From contig NZ_PCPS01000002.1 of the NCBI RefSeq assembly GCF_002975405.1, positions 558,001-622,000 on the forward strand: a stretch of DNA of 64,000 bases, written 5' to 3'. The notes beneath the pieces were generated by a model. That model searched no databases, was not told the origin of the DNA, and saw nothing but the letters and a program-made list of their open reading frames with translations. The number at the start of each line of letters is the position of its first letter. Positions within the stretch are counted from its first letter, which is position 1. Of the stretch, positions 33,276 to 42,046 are shown one piece after another. Position numbers and translations under genes: made by a program. The stretch comes from Arthrobacter sp. MYb229 (GTDB lineage: Bacteria > Actinomycetota > Actinomycetes > Actinomycetales > Micrococcaceae).

Positions 33276-33935
33276 CTAGTCCCATAGCGAGTCTGGGTCT
33301 TGACGTTGTCCGAGCATGGCCCGGTGAATGGACTGTAGATGCGTGCGCATCGCGTTCTCCGCAGCTCCAGTATCCGCTGCGCTAATGGCCGCCAAAATGG
33401 CTCGATGCTCGGCGAGCTCAGCGGACTGGGACATATAGGGCTGCATGGCCGGCAAGACGTAGTGTGCCCTGGCGGTCTCGGCGAAACACTTGGTCAGCGT
33501 GGCGGTGATCCGCGAATTGCGATTGGCCGCCGCGAGGTCCTCGTGGAAGCGGCGGGCGGCGAGCATTGAGGCAATGGGGTCTGCCTCGGCCTGGCGCTCC
33601 TGCTCGGCGAGGTGCCCGCGCAGCACGGCGAGCGTTTGCGCCGAATGGAAGCGGGCGACATTCCGCGCCGCCCGCGGTTCGAGCAAGATGCGCAGTTCCA
33701 GGACTTCATGGATATCCTCCATGCCGATCGCCCGCACCAGGTAGCCCTTTTTCGGCAAAAGCTGCAGCAGGCCTTCGCTGGTCAGCTGGCGCAGAGATTC
33801 ACGGACGGGAGTTTTGGACACCTGGAACTCCTCGGCCAACGCCGGTTCGATCACCATGGTGCCCGGGGCGAGCAGCCCGGTAGCGATCCGTTCGCGCAGC
33901 TCCAGCGTGAGCCGCTCCGACAGTGAACTAGCCAT
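33276..33935 (-). CDS. GntR family regulator, FCD subfamily (LldR-like)
   Basis: A 219-residue regulator. The winged helix lies in residues 10-75, with EEFQVSKTPVRESLRQLTSEG as the recognition region, followed by an FCD domain that keeps the ARRFHEDL metal-site segment and the closing AMRTHLQSIHR. It is divergent from an MHS transporter and an alpha-hydroxy-acid oxidase, with an AT-rich palindrome between, which fits a repressor of hydroxy-acid use relieved by the acid itself. It converges with the MATE gene; AGCCGG/CCGGCT between them may be a weak terminator. Confidence 0.88.
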   Translation of the reverse strand: MASSLSERLTLELRERIATGLLAPGTMVIEPALAEEFQVSKTPVRESLRQLTSEGLLQLLPKKGYLVRAIGMEDIHEVLELRILLEPRAARNVARFHSAQTLAVLRGHLAEQERQAEADPIASMLAARRFHEDLAAANRNSRITATLTKCFAETARAHYVLPAMQPYMSQSAELAEHRAILAAISAADTGAAENAMRTHLQSIHRAMLGQRQDPDSLWD

Positions 33936-34024
33936 GGATCCTCATTTCTCTGCTTAGCCCTGTGGAAGCGCGCGTAACTTTTGGCGCGAGACTTTCCCGG
34001 AATCAAGGAACAGTCTAGTCTTGG

Positions 34025-34040
34025 CTGAAATATATTTCAG
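34025..34040. promoter_or_regulatory. Candidate operator CTGAAATATATTTCAG
   Basis: A perfect 16-base palindrome in the 172-base gap between the GntR gene and the MHS transporter start. It lies between a TTGGCT (34021-34026) and a TATCTT (34042-34047), so a bound repressor would block that promoter. The GntR/FCD protein next door is the obvious binder. Confidence 0.6.
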
Positions 34041-34107
34041 GTATCTTACGTTGGTTTACCGCGAGCCAACAAGGATTTTTCGCTTCCAGGCGGAGGAGAA
34101 CGAACCG

Positions 34108-35421
34108 ATGGAAAAGACAATAACAGTGGGTTCCGACCCGCTGCGCGTGCAGCGCCGCCGGGCCATTTCGGCCTCCCTGATCGGAACCGCCATCGAGTGG
34201 TACGACTATGCGCTCTATGGGGCGGCGGCCAGCGTGGTGATCGGCCCGCTGTTCTTCGCCGGAGCCGGAAGCTCGGCGGCCTCCATCGCCGCCTTCGCGA
34301 CCTTCGCCGTGGGATTCGTCGCCCGCCCGGTGGGCGGGGCGGTCATTGGGCATCTCGGGGATAGATTCGGGCGCCGTCCGGCAATGCTGCTCTCGGTCGT
34401 ACTGATGGGCATCGCCACGGTCGGCATCGGTTTGCTGCCCACCGCGCAGACCTGGGGCGCCTGGTCCATCGGCTTGCTTGTGCTCTTCCGCCTGATTCAG
34501 GGCTTCGGCGCCGGTGCGGAACTCACCGGAGCGATGACCCTCGTGGCCGAATATGTCGAGCCGAAAAAACGAGGCATGTACACCTCGCTGATTCTCTCCA
34601 CCCCGCCGCTGGGCATTGCATTGGCGACCATCTGCTTCTTTTCGGTTTCCCTGCTCGGGGACGAAGCGCTGCTTAGCTGGGCTTGGCGCATTCCGTTCCT
34701 CGTTTCTGCCTTGCTCTTCCTGGTGGCCCTCTACATCCGCAATAAGTTGGAAGAAACTCCCGAGTACACGCAGGCCATGGGCAAAGCCCAGCAGATGGCA
34801 GGGGCAAAAAAGCTGCCGCTGCGCGAGGTCTTCGAATCCCACTGGCGCCGGGTATTGCTGGGATTCTTCGCAATTACCGGGCATAACGCCACGAACTACA
34901 TCTTGGCGGTCTTCTCCATCAGCCTGATGGTTGGCTCCGGCATGGCGCGCAGCCAGGCGCTGCTTGCGGTGACGCTCGGCTCGCTAGTCTCGGTAGTGCT
35001 CACGCCGGTGGGCGGCTGGCTGGCCGACAGGTTCGGCTCGGCGCGCATCCTCGCGGCCGGAAACATCGCCGGACTGCTGCTGGCCTTCCCGATCTTCTGG
35101 ATGCTGGCCACCGACCAATTCATCTTCGGCTTCTTGGCCATCGCCTTGGGCTACGGACTGGTCATTCCCTGCACCTCCGGTGCACAGGGAGCCTTCCTGA
35201 CCGAACTATTCCCGGTATCGGTGCGCTTCAGCGGCATCGCGATTGCCCGCGAAATGAATGGCGCCATCGTGGCGGGACTCTCGCCGCTGATCGCCGCCGC
35301 GCTTTTGGAGCTCGGCAACGGCTCGGTTGGCCTGCCGGCAGGATTCCTCGCATTGTGCTGCCTGAGCTCGGCTATTGCCATCTACCTCGGTGCCCACGCG
35401 AAGCACCGAATCCGCTACTAA
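34108..35421 (+). CDS. MHS family MFS transporter (organic acid/proton symporter)
   Basis: A 437-residue 12-span transporter of the metabolite:H+ symporter family, shown by SLIGTAIEWYDYALYGAAAS at span 1, GHLGDRFGRRPAMLL in loop 2-3, RLIQGFGAGAE and the loop 8-9 copy GGWLADRFGSARIL. ATG 34108 has GGAGGAG upstream, whereas the longer open frame from 34021 would run through the operator palindrome. It is 39 bases upstream of the alpha-hydroxy-acid oxidase, so a lactate-like or aromatic hydroxy acid is the likely cargo. Confidence 0.9.
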   Translation: MEKTITVGSDPLRVQRRRAISASLIGTAIEWYDYALYGAAASVVIGPLFFAGAGSSAASIAAFATFAVGFVARPVGGAVIGHLGDRFGRRPAMLLSVVLMGIATVGIGLLPTAQTWGAWSIGLLVLFRLIQGFGAGAELTGAMTLVAEYVEPKKRGMYTSLILSTPPLGIALATICFFSVSLLGDEALLSWAWRIPFLVSALLFLVALYIRNKLEETPEYTQAMGKAQQMAGAKKLPLREVFESHWRRVLLGFFAITGHNATNYILAVFSISLMVGSGMARSQALLAVTLGSLVSVVLTPVGGWLADRFGSARILAAGNIAGLLLAFPIFWMLATDQFIFGFLAIALGYGLVIPCTSGAQGAFLTELFPVSVRFSGIAIAREMNGAIVAGLSPLIAAALLELGNGSVGLPAGFLALCCLSSAIAIYLGAHAKHRIRY

Positions 35422-35460
35422 AAACCGCTATTCAATTGACACGAAAGCAAAGGACAACTC

Positions 35461-36681
35461 TTGGGTAATCTCAAGCGTCAATTCCCAGACGTCGGCGAAC
35501 TAGTCAACCTGATGAAGTTCAAATTGCCATCCACCGATCGCCGTGCCGCGCGTCTGGCCCAGGCTGCGGATCTATGGGACCTGCGCCGCATTGCCAAACG
35601 GCGCACCCCCACCGCAGCCTTCGACTACGTGGACGGCGCCGCCGGAAATGAAATTACCGCAACCCGAGCCCGCGAGGTCTTCGACTCGGTCGAACTGCTG
35701 CCGCGCATCCTGCACGGAACCGCAGAAGCGGACCTGTCCACGCAGATCGCAGGTGCTCCATCCGCGCTTCCCTTCGGTATCGCGCCCACCGGGTTCACTC
35801 GGTTCATGCAGTCCGAAGGAGAAATCGGCGGCTCCCGCGCCGCCGCACGGGCGGGCATCCCCTTCAGCCTCTCCACCATGGGCACCCGCTCCATCGAGGA
35901 GGTCGCCCAAGCTGCACCCGAGGGGCGCAGCTGGTTCCAGCTGTACTTGTGGAAGGACCGCGAAAAGTCCGCGGCCCTGGTTAGCCGGGCCCAGGCGGCG
36001 GGTTTTGACACCCTTCTGGTCACCGTGGACACTCCCGTGGCGGGCCAACGCCACCGTGATACCCGCAACGGCATGAAGATTCCGCCGGAGCTGACCTTGA
36101 AGACGGTCCTCGACGCGTCTTACCGTCCGGAGTGGTGGTTCAACTTCCTGACCACCGATTCGCTGAAATTCGCTTCCCTCTCGGAATCGTCCGCGGACCT
36201 GCCCAGCATCATCAACTCCATGTTCGACCCTTCGCTGGACTTCGAAGATCTCAAATGGATCCGCGAATTGTGGAAGGGGAAACTCTTCGTCAAGGGCGTG
36301 CTCACCGCGGAAGATGCGGCGAAGGCCAAGGACGCAGGCGCCGACGGGTTGGTGGTTTCAAATCACGGGGGACGTCAGCTGGACCGGGCGCCGATCGCCT
36401 TCGAAGCGTTGAGCGAAGTCCGTGCCGAGGTTGGGGAGGAACTGGAGATCATCATGGACTCGGGCATCATGTCCGGTTCGGATATCGTCGCGGCGCTATG
36501 TGCCGGGGCGGACTTCGTATTGATAGGCCGCGCGTATCTCTACGGGCTGATGGCCGGCGGGGAGGAAGGCGTGAGCCGTGCCATCGAATTGCTGGCCAAG
36601 GAAGTAGAAGTCGCCATGCAGTTGATGGGCGCGGCAACGATTGGCGAGCTCAACGAGAGCCTGATTCGCCGTCGCGGCTAG
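35461..36681 (+). CDS. FMN-dependent alpha-hydroxy acid dehydrogenase (LldD-like)
   Basis: A 406-residue flavin enzyme of the glycolate oxidase/lactate dehydrogenase family. The TIM barrel shows AFDYVDGAAGNE near the N-terminus, PFGIAPTGFTRFMQSEGE, WFQLYLWKDRE and the catalytic segment SNHGGRQLD with His302 as the base and Arg305 for the carboxylate; IIMDSGIMSGSDIVAAL and ADFVLIGRAYLYGL bind FMN phosphate. The start is TTG 35461, supported by AAAGGA six bases upstream. It oxidises a 2-hydroxy acid to the keto acid; L-lactate is likely but mandelate-like acids are possible. It follows the MHS transporter in one operon. Confidence 0.9.
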   Translation: MGNLKRQFPDVGELVNLMKFKLPSTDRRAARLAQAADLWDLRRIAKRRTPTAAFDYVDGAAGNEITATRAREVFDSVELLPRILHGTAEADLSTQIAGAPSALPFGIAPTGFTRFMQSEGEIGGSRAAARAGIPFSLSTMGTRSIEEVAQAAPEGRSWFQLYLWKDREKSAALVSRAQAAGFDTLLVTVDTPVAGQRHRDTRNGMKIPPELTLKTVLDASYRPEWWFNFLTTDSLKFASLSESSADLPSIINSMFDPSLDFEDLKWIRELWKGKLFVKGVLTAEDAAKAKDAGADGLVVSNHGGRQLDRAPIAFEALSEVRAEVGEELEIIMDSGIMSGSDIVAALCAGADFVLIGRAYLYGLMAGGEEGVSRAIELLAKEVEVAMQLMGAATIGELNESLIRRRG

Positions 36682-36757
36682 CTCGCGGGCGCACCGGTAA
36701 ATGTGACTTAGCTTGGACTCGGCTGATTCTTTGTTCTATCGCCGGTAGAATGGGGTT

Positions 36758-37336
36758 GTGCCTGCACCAAAAACCACCCCAGCCCAAGCCCAAGACGTCT
36801 TCCGCCCGGTATTCCTGCGCGGACTCGGCGCCCTGGTCTACTCGCTCATCTCGATATTCTGGATCAACGCGGATCAGACCGTGCTGTCTTACGCGACCGG
36901 TGCGCTGCTGGTGGTGACAGGTGTCTTCATGTGGCAGTACGTCACCGTGCCGAGCGCTCCGGAGAAGTCCCGAGGGGCCTACGCGCTAGGTGCCGGACTC
37001 ATGCTGCTGGCAGGCATTGCCAGCCTGTTCGCCACCACCCCCATGTGGGTCGCATATCTCGCAGCCTTCGCGTTCTTCGTCACCGGTGTGGTTGAGCTCT
37101 ACGTCTTTGTGAAAATGCGCTCGCAGTTCCCGCCATTCCGTAACCAGCTGATCACCGCCGCGGTATCGATGATCCTGGCCATTGCCCTGCTCTTCGGCAC
37201 GTCGCTGGATGCTCACGGCATGTTCGGCCTGATTGGCGGCGGCACCATAATTTTCGCGGTCTTTGAACTGATCGCCGCGTTCGGCCATCGCCATGACGCC
37301 AAGGCGGCGGCATCGACCGAAATCGAAAACAACTAA
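36758..37336 (+). CDS. DUF308/HdeD-like multispan membrane protein
   Basis: A 192-residue protein with six evenly spaced hydrophobic segments and short loops in the HdeD/DUF308 style. A cytoplasmic Pro/Thr/Gln-rich start and an acidic-basic tail (GHRHDAKAAASTEIENN) flank them. The start is GTG 36758. No function can be assigned. The next small membrane protein gene follows after 40 bases, so the two may be co-expressed before the terminator at 37684. Confidence 0.6.
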   Translation: MPAPKTTPAQAQDVFRPVFLRGLGALVYSLISIFWINADQTVLSYATGALLVVTGVFMWQYVTVPSAPEKSRGAYALGAGLMLLAGIASLFATTPMWVAYLAAFAFFVTGVVELYVFVKMRSQFPPFRNQLITAAVSMILAIALLFGTSLDAHGMFGLIGGGTIIFAVFELIAAFGHRHDAKAAASTEIENN

Positions 37337-37376
37337 TACTTTTAGGTCAACAGGAAAAGTAGAAACGGAGTTCCTG

Positions 37377-37673
37377 GTGGGAAACAACTCGCAGAAGAAG
37401 CAACCGTGGAGCCATTCAATTAAAGGCCCGCTGAGCTTCTCGCTGTTGCTGGCTGTCGTTGCTGGAGTGGTCGGCATGATCTCCTCGACCGGAGGCTCGC
37501 AGAACCCGATTCGTTTTGATATCGGACTGGTCTGCTTTGGAGTGGCCTTTGTCGCCAGTTTGCTGATCATCTCGGTGCTCACCATGGCAGGCAAGGAAAA
37601 CGATTCCGAGCTGGGCAAGGGCACGGGTGTGAACCGTTCCTCGGCCGACCCGAACAAAAAGTTCGAAGACTAA
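37377..37673 (+). CDS. Small two-span membrane protein, hypothetical
   Basis: A 98-residue protein with two hydrophobic segments (about 17-40 and 50-70), a positively charged N-terminus (NSQKKQPWSHSIKG) and a hydrophilic tail ending DPNKKFED. GTG 37377 is chosen for the CGGAG site seven bases upstream; the frame is open from 37293 but those codons overlap the preceding gene. I do not recognise a family. Confidence 0.65.
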   Translation: MGNNSQKKQPWSHSIKGPLSFSLLLAVVAGVVGMISSTGGSQNPIRFDIGLVCFGVAFVASLLIISVLTMAGKENDSELGKGTGVNRSSADPNKKFED

Positions 37674-37683
37674 AACATCGCGT

Positions 37684-37730
37684 CGACAACGCGCTGGGCC
37701 CGCCGTCAAGGCGGACCCAGCGCGTTGTCG
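37684..37730 (+). terminator. Strong hairpin after the small membrane protein genes
   Basis: Arms of about 21 bases with one mismatch (37684-37704 and 37710-37730) around GTCAA, followed by TTAGCTTGG. It separates this unit from the APC permease. Confidence 0.8.
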
Positions 37731-37788
37731 TTAGCTTGGCGGTCAGCGCACCGCACCGAACAAGAACGCCATTTTCAAGGATTGACAC

Positions 37789-39267
37789 GTGAACAACACG
37801 AAGCAGACGTCGAGAAGTAGCCGCACCCCACTGGGCGAGCAGCTGATTCGACGTAAATCAATCCACTCTATGACCACCGAGGCCGCAACTAACGCCGGTC
37901 TCGGACAGCTCAAGCGCAGCTTCGGGGTGCTGCAACTGACCATGATTTCCGTCGGAGCCACGCTGGGAACCGGCATATTGGTGATCCTTGGCGATTCGGT
38001 ACCCGTTGCCGGTCCGGCCATCTGGATCGCGTTCGTGCTCGCCGGCGTGACAGCGCTGCTTTCGGCGGTGTCCTACGCTGAAATGGCCGGCATGGTCCCG
38101 GTGTCCGGTTCCAGCTATTCCTATTCCTACGCCACTATGGGCGAAGGGGTGGCATGGATCTGCGGTTGGTGCCTGATCCTTGAGTACGCGGTATCCGCGG
38201 CCGCCGTGGCCGTAGGAGCTGGTTCCTATGTGAACCAAACGCTTGAAATCTTCGGCATGCAGCTGCCCGCGTCGCTGGCCAGCGGTCCGGTAGACGGCGG
38301 CGTCATCAACCTGCCTGCACTGATCACGGTGATCCTAGCGACCCTGCTCTTGGCACGGGGTGCCCGTGAATCGGCCCTGGCCAACACCGCCATGGTGATA
38401 GTCAAGATCGCGATCCTGGTGTTCTTCTCCATCGTCGCGTTCACCGCCTTCGACGCGGGGAACTTCGCTCCGCTGCTGCCTATGGGGGCAGCCGGTGTGA
38501 GCGCTGCCGCCTCGATGGTGTTCTTCTCCTACATCGGCTTTGACGCCGCATCCACGGCCGGTGAAGAAGCGAAGAACCCGCAACGCGATATGCCACGCTC
38601 AATCATCATCTCCATGATTCTGGTGACCACCGTGTACGTATTGGTGGCGGTGGCCGCGGTAGGCGCACGCAACTGGCAGTGGTTTGAAGGCGCCCAAGCG
38701 GCACTGGTGATGATCGTATCCGAGGTGACCGGGCAGCGCTGGCTGGTGCTGCTCTTCGCTCTGGCCTCGGTGGTCGCGATCATCTCGGTGGTGCTAACCA
38801 CCCTGTACGGGCAGACCCGCATCCTGCTGACCATGGGGCGCGACGGACTGGTGCCGAAGGCCTTTGCCAAGGTTTCCCCTAGGACCCACACCCCGGTGAT
38901 CGGTACGCTCATCGTCGGCAGCGCGGTGGCACTTACCGCCTCGCTGATCCCGTTGGGTGAACTGGCCGAAGCCACCAGCATCGGAACCCTCTTCGCGTTC
39001 GCGCTGGTGGGAGTCGCGGTCATCTTCCTGCGGCGGACCCAACCGGACGCGCCACGAACCTTCAAGGTGCCGTTCTACCCGGTGACCCCCATCCTCGGAA
39101 TCGCCGCGTGCTTGTTCCTGATGTTCAACCTCGGCACGAACACCTGGGCGGTCTTTGGTATTTGGATGATTGTCGGTTTTATCGTGTACCTCAGCTACGG
39201 CCGTAAGCATTCGCGCTTGGGGGCGCTGCACACCGATTCATATCGCGAGACACTAAAGTCGAAATAA
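37789..39267 (+). CDS. APC family amino acid permease (CAT/YfnA-like)
   Basis: A 492-residue permease with 12 spans after a 45-residue basic N-terminus. Span 1 carries ISVGATLGTGILVILGDSV, span 6 FFSYIGFDAASTAGEEAKNP, which contains the FDAASTAGEE signature of the cationic amino acid transporter branch. The start is GTG 37789 with AAGGA nine bases upstream. It is followed by RraA after 62 bases. Cationic or branched amino acids are likely cargo. Confidence 0.88.
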   Translation: MNNTKQTSRSSRTPLGEQLIRRKSIHSMTTEAATNAGLGQLKRSFGVLQLTMISVGATLGTGILVILGDSVPVAGPAIWIAFVLAGVTALLSAVSYAEMAGMVPVSGSSYSYSYATMGEGVAWICGWCLILEYAVSAAAVAVGAGSYVNQTLEIFGMQLPASLASGPVDGGVINLPALITVILATLLLARGARESALANTAMVIVKIAILVFFSIVAFTAFDAGNFAPLLPMGAAGVSAAASMVFFSYIGFDAASTAGEEAKNPQRDMPRSIIISMILVTTVYVLVAVAAVGARNWQWFEGAQAALVMIVSEVTGQRWLVLLFALASVVAIISVVLTTLYGQTRILLTMGRDGLVPKAFAKVSPRTHTPVIGTLIVGSAVALTASLIPLGELAEATSIGTLFAFALVGVAVIFLRRTQPDAPRTFKVPFYPVTPILGIAACLFLMFNLGTNTWAVFGIWMIVGFIVYLSYGRKHSRLGALHTDSYRETLKSK

Positions 39268-39329
39268 TTCTGCGGCGAGTTAGGCTGTGAGTTGAACCAG
39301 ACTCTAGCCCTCACCGACCAGGAGCAACC

Positions 39330-39806
39330 ATGCAGCAAGAAGCGATCAGCACCGCGGATCTCTACGACGAATTCGGAGAGCAGATCCAGTCGATTTCACT
39401 GCAGTTCCAGTCGTTCGGCGCCCGCGAAAGCTTCTCGGGCCCTGCAAAAACGATCAAATGCTTTGAAGACAATGTGCTGATCAAATCCACGTTGAATACC
39501 CCCGGTGAAGGCCAGGTGCTGGTAGTAGACGGCGGCGGGTCGCTGCGCTTCGCACTTATGGGAGACATGATCGCCCAAGCGGCGGTGGATAACGGCTGGG
39601 CCGGGGTTATCATCAACGGTGCGGTGCGGGACCGCGTTGAACTGGCAAAGATGGACCTTGGCATCAAGGCGTTGGGGAGCAACCCGCGCAAAACCGTGAA
39701 ACGCGGTGGCGGTTTCAGCGATCTGAGCCTCGAAATTGACGCGGTCACCATCCGCCCCGGCGCCATGGTGTACGCCGACGCGGATGGTGTGCTGGTCGAG
39801 CGCTAG
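39330..39806 (+). CDS. rraA: RraA family protein (RNase E regulator / HMG aldolase family)
   Basis: A 158-residue protein close in length to E. coli RraA, with ISTADLYDEFGE, VLVVDGGGSLRFALMGDMIA, GVIINGAVRDRVEL and the end GAMVYADADGVLVE. In the family, the GD..A and RD residues form a metal/keto-acid site in aldolase members, while RraA proper binds the C-terminal region of RNase E. Which role applies here is unknown. A clear CCAGGAGCA ribosome site precedes ATG 39330. Confidence 0.9.
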   Translation: MQQEAISTADLYDEFGEQIQSISLQFQSFGARESFSGPAKTIKCFEDNVLIKSTLNTPGEGQVLVVDGGGSLRFALMGDMIAQAAVDNGWAGVIINGAVRDRVELAKMDLGIKALGSNPRKTVKRGGGFSDLSLEIDAVTIRPGAMVYADADGVLVER

Positions 39807-39815
39807 GCGCCAACC

Positions 39816-40142
39816 CTATTCCGAGAGGTGTTTTCCGCCTCCAGTATTTCCTTGGCCCCACTCTTCAACGAACTCAGCGGTGCTCAACTCCTCTAGATCC
39901 TTGCGAATCTGAACGATCAAGCGTTCGGCTTCTTCAAGGTTGGAGGTTTGCATGCGCAGCAGAATTGCATCGTTTTTCAAGGAATGAACGACTACCTCGG
40001 CTCCGCGCGCTTCAAATTCTGCGTCGCCGAGCGTTGCGGAGGCGATAGCTGCGGCCCACCGGCCGGCTGCCTTCAGCGGGGAATCCGCGCTGGCTTCAAG
40101 GCGTGCCTCATATTCTTCGGATGCGTGTGCTTCACCGGTCAT
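39816..40142 (-). CDS. Hypothetical small soluble protein
   Basis: A 108-residue acidic protein, mostly helical in appearance (SEEYEARLEASADSPLKAAG, EEAERLIVQIRKDLEEL). I do not recognise a domain. ATG 40142 has AAGG seven bases upstream; the frame is open to 40187. It lies between convergent rraA and the CGNR gene, transcribed with the latter after 89 bases. Confidence 0.6.
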   Translation of the reverse strand: MTGEAHASEEYEARLEASADSPLKAAGRWAAAIASATLGDAEFEARGAEVVVHSLKNDAILLRMQTSNLEEAERLIVQIRKDLEELSTAEFVEEWGQGNTGGGKHLSE

Positions 40143-40231
40143 GATCTGGCCTTTCGACTGCGAGGACAGGATGCTCCTGTTATCCAATCATCTTAGGGTC
40201 GAAGCGATGGATAACGCGACTTATTTAGGTG

Positions 40232-40774
40232 TCAGTCTTTCGCTTTTCGTGCCCGGTAGGCGCGAACATGCTCACGGTTGGCGCAGTTGCCGGTGTCGCA
40301 ATACATTTTCGAGCGGTTACGCGACAGGTCAAGCAGGGCCGCGCCGCAGTCGGTGGAGGCGCAGATGCGCAAGCGTTTGCGCCCGCCGGAGCGGATCACC
40401 TCGGCCAAGGCCATGGCTGCGTCCACCGCCATGCGGTCGTAGAGCGGGGCTCTGGTGGTGGTCGCGTGCAGGTGGTAACCCCATTTTTCGTTCTTGATTA
40501 GCTGCGGCTGGGCGTTGACGTTGCGCAGTATTTGATTAACTTTGAACACCGCGTCATCCTCATCGGTGGTCCAGATGCCTTTGAGCTGGGCACGAAGCTG
40601 GCGGATGGAACGCAGCTCGGACTGGTCTTGGGCATGGGGGCCGCTGAAGTTCTCGGTGCGCAGGAACTGATCCAAATCCGGCACCGTGGAAAGCAAGTCG
40701 ACGAACGAAACCTCGGTGTTCAACAAGTTCACGATGGTGTGCAGCGACGCTTCAATATCTGGCGCAAAGGTCAT
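40232..40774 (-). CDS. CGNR zinc-finger/ABATE-domain regulator
   Basis: A 180-residue protein. The N-terminal ABATE-type helical domain is followed by a C-terminal CGNR zinc finger: CASTDC, then MYCDTGNCANREHVRAYRARK, matching C-x4-C...C-x4-C with the ANR variant of CGNR. The finger is believed to bind DNA, making this a probable ligand-responsive transcription factor. It is divergent from an EamA exporter gene with a 146-base gap holding TCATGATCATATAATC, so that exporter is a candidate target. Confidence 0.85.
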   Translation of the reverse strand: MTFAPDIEASLHTIVNLLNTEVSFVDLLSTVPDLDQFLRTENFSGPHAQDQSELRSIRQLRAQLKGIWTTDEDDAVFKVNQILRNVNAQPQLIKNEKWGYHLHATTTRAPLYDRMAVDAAMALAEVIRSGGRKRLRICASTDCGAALLDLSRNRSKMYCDTGNCANREHVRAYRARKAKD

Positions 40775-40920
40775 AAATCATTCCCGGGATGTTCGTGGAT
40801 TGACGCGAGTTCAAGCGGATCCGTATTGTCATGATCATATAATCTTTTGCTCCTGAATCACCTGCGTGTTCCTGTACCGCATGTCGCTTGGGAGCATTCG
40901 TAGCAAAGGCTTACCAGCTC

Positions 40921-41898
40921 ATGTCACAGCCCCAAAAGTCACCAAATTCTCCGCCGTCAACGCTGAGCTCAGTCCGCGCTCACGGACAGCTGGCGGGAAT
41001 TTGGATTGCGTTGGCTTCTTCGGCCGCTTTCGGCCTGTCCGGCTCATTCGCCAAGGGGCTGTTCGAGGCCGGTTGGACCCCGGCAGCCGCGGTGGCGGTG
41101 CGCATGGCCGGCGCCGCTTTGGTGCTCGCAATTCCTGCGCTTCTGGCGATGCGCGGGCGCTGGACCTTGCTGCGCACCAACTGGGTTTCGATCCTGCTGT
41201 TCGGGTTCTTCGGGGTCGGCGCCTGCCAGCTGTGCTATTTCCTGGCGGTTGAACGCCTCGATGTGGGTGTGGCACTGCTCCTTGAATACTTGGCGCCGGT
41301 GCTGATTGTGCTGGTGCTCTGGATGCGTCATAAGAAGCGCCCTTCGGTCGCGACGATCGGCGGCACCTTGCTCGCTCTCGCCGGTTTGGTTGCGGTGCTG
41401 GACTTGAACGGAGCCTCTGCCTTGGACCCGATTGGAATTTTGTGGGGGCTCGGGGCTGCGGTCGGCTTGACCGTGTATTTCTTTGTCAGCGCCCGCGTTG
41501 ACGGTGCGTTGCCGCCGATTATCCTGTCGGCCGGGGGCATGCTCGTCGGTGCGCTCTCGCTGGCACTGGTGGGCTTGTTCGGGATCCTGCCGATGCGTGC
41601 CGAATTTGGCAGTGGTTCCTTCGCCGGGATGCAGGTTCCGTGGTGGGTTGCCCTGCTGGGATTGATCTTGATAGCCACGGTGTTCTCGTACACCACCGGA
41701 GTGATGGCCGCCCGTGCTCTGGGCTCCAAGGTAGCCTCCTTCATTTCCTTGACCGAGGTGCTCTTCGCGGTGCTCTGGGCCTGGCTCTTGCTCTCCGAGC
41801 TGCCCGGATCGATCCAGCTTTTTGGCGGACTGCTGATCGTGCTGGGAGTGGTGCTGGTGCGTATCGACGAGTTGCGCTCCGCTCGAATCCGCCGCTAA
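40921..41898 (+). CDS. EamA/DMT family transporter (RhtA-like)
   Basis: A 325-residue ten-span drug/metabolite transporter built from two EamA repeats; the first opens ALASSAAFGLSGSFAKGLFEAG, and the second ends ALGSKVASFISLTEVLFAVLWAWLLLSELP, as in RhtA-type threonine/homoserine exporters. ATG 40921 follows AAAGG; a TTG at 40888 would add 11 residues. The divergent CGNR protein may control it. An exporter of amino acids or related metabolites is the most likely role. Confidence 0.87.
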   Translation: MSQPQKSPNSPPSTLSSVRAHGQLAGIWIALASSAAFGLSGSFAKGLFEAGWTPAAAVAVRMAGAALVLAIPALLAMRGRWTLLRTNWVSILLFGFFGVGACQLCYFLAVERLDVGVALLLEYLAPVLIVLVLWMRHKKRPSVATIGGTLLALAGLVAVLDLNGASALDPIGILWGLGAAVGLTVYFFVSARVDGALPPIILSAGGMLVGALSLALVGLFGILPMRAEFGSGSFAGMQVPWWVALLGLILIATVFSYTTGVMAARALGSKVASFISLTEVLFAVLWAWLLLSELPGSIQLFGGLLIVLGVVLVRIDELRSARIRR

Positions 41899-42046
41899 GC
41901 TCCAGCGGCGCAGCGCGGAATCACGGCAAAATTTCTTTCTCGCAAACCTCTTGAGTCGCCTGTGGCCACTCCGTACAGTATGAGATGTGAATCACGTTCG
42001 TTTAAATGTGAGTCTCTAACTTTCGGCTCATCGGTTTGGGAGAAGC

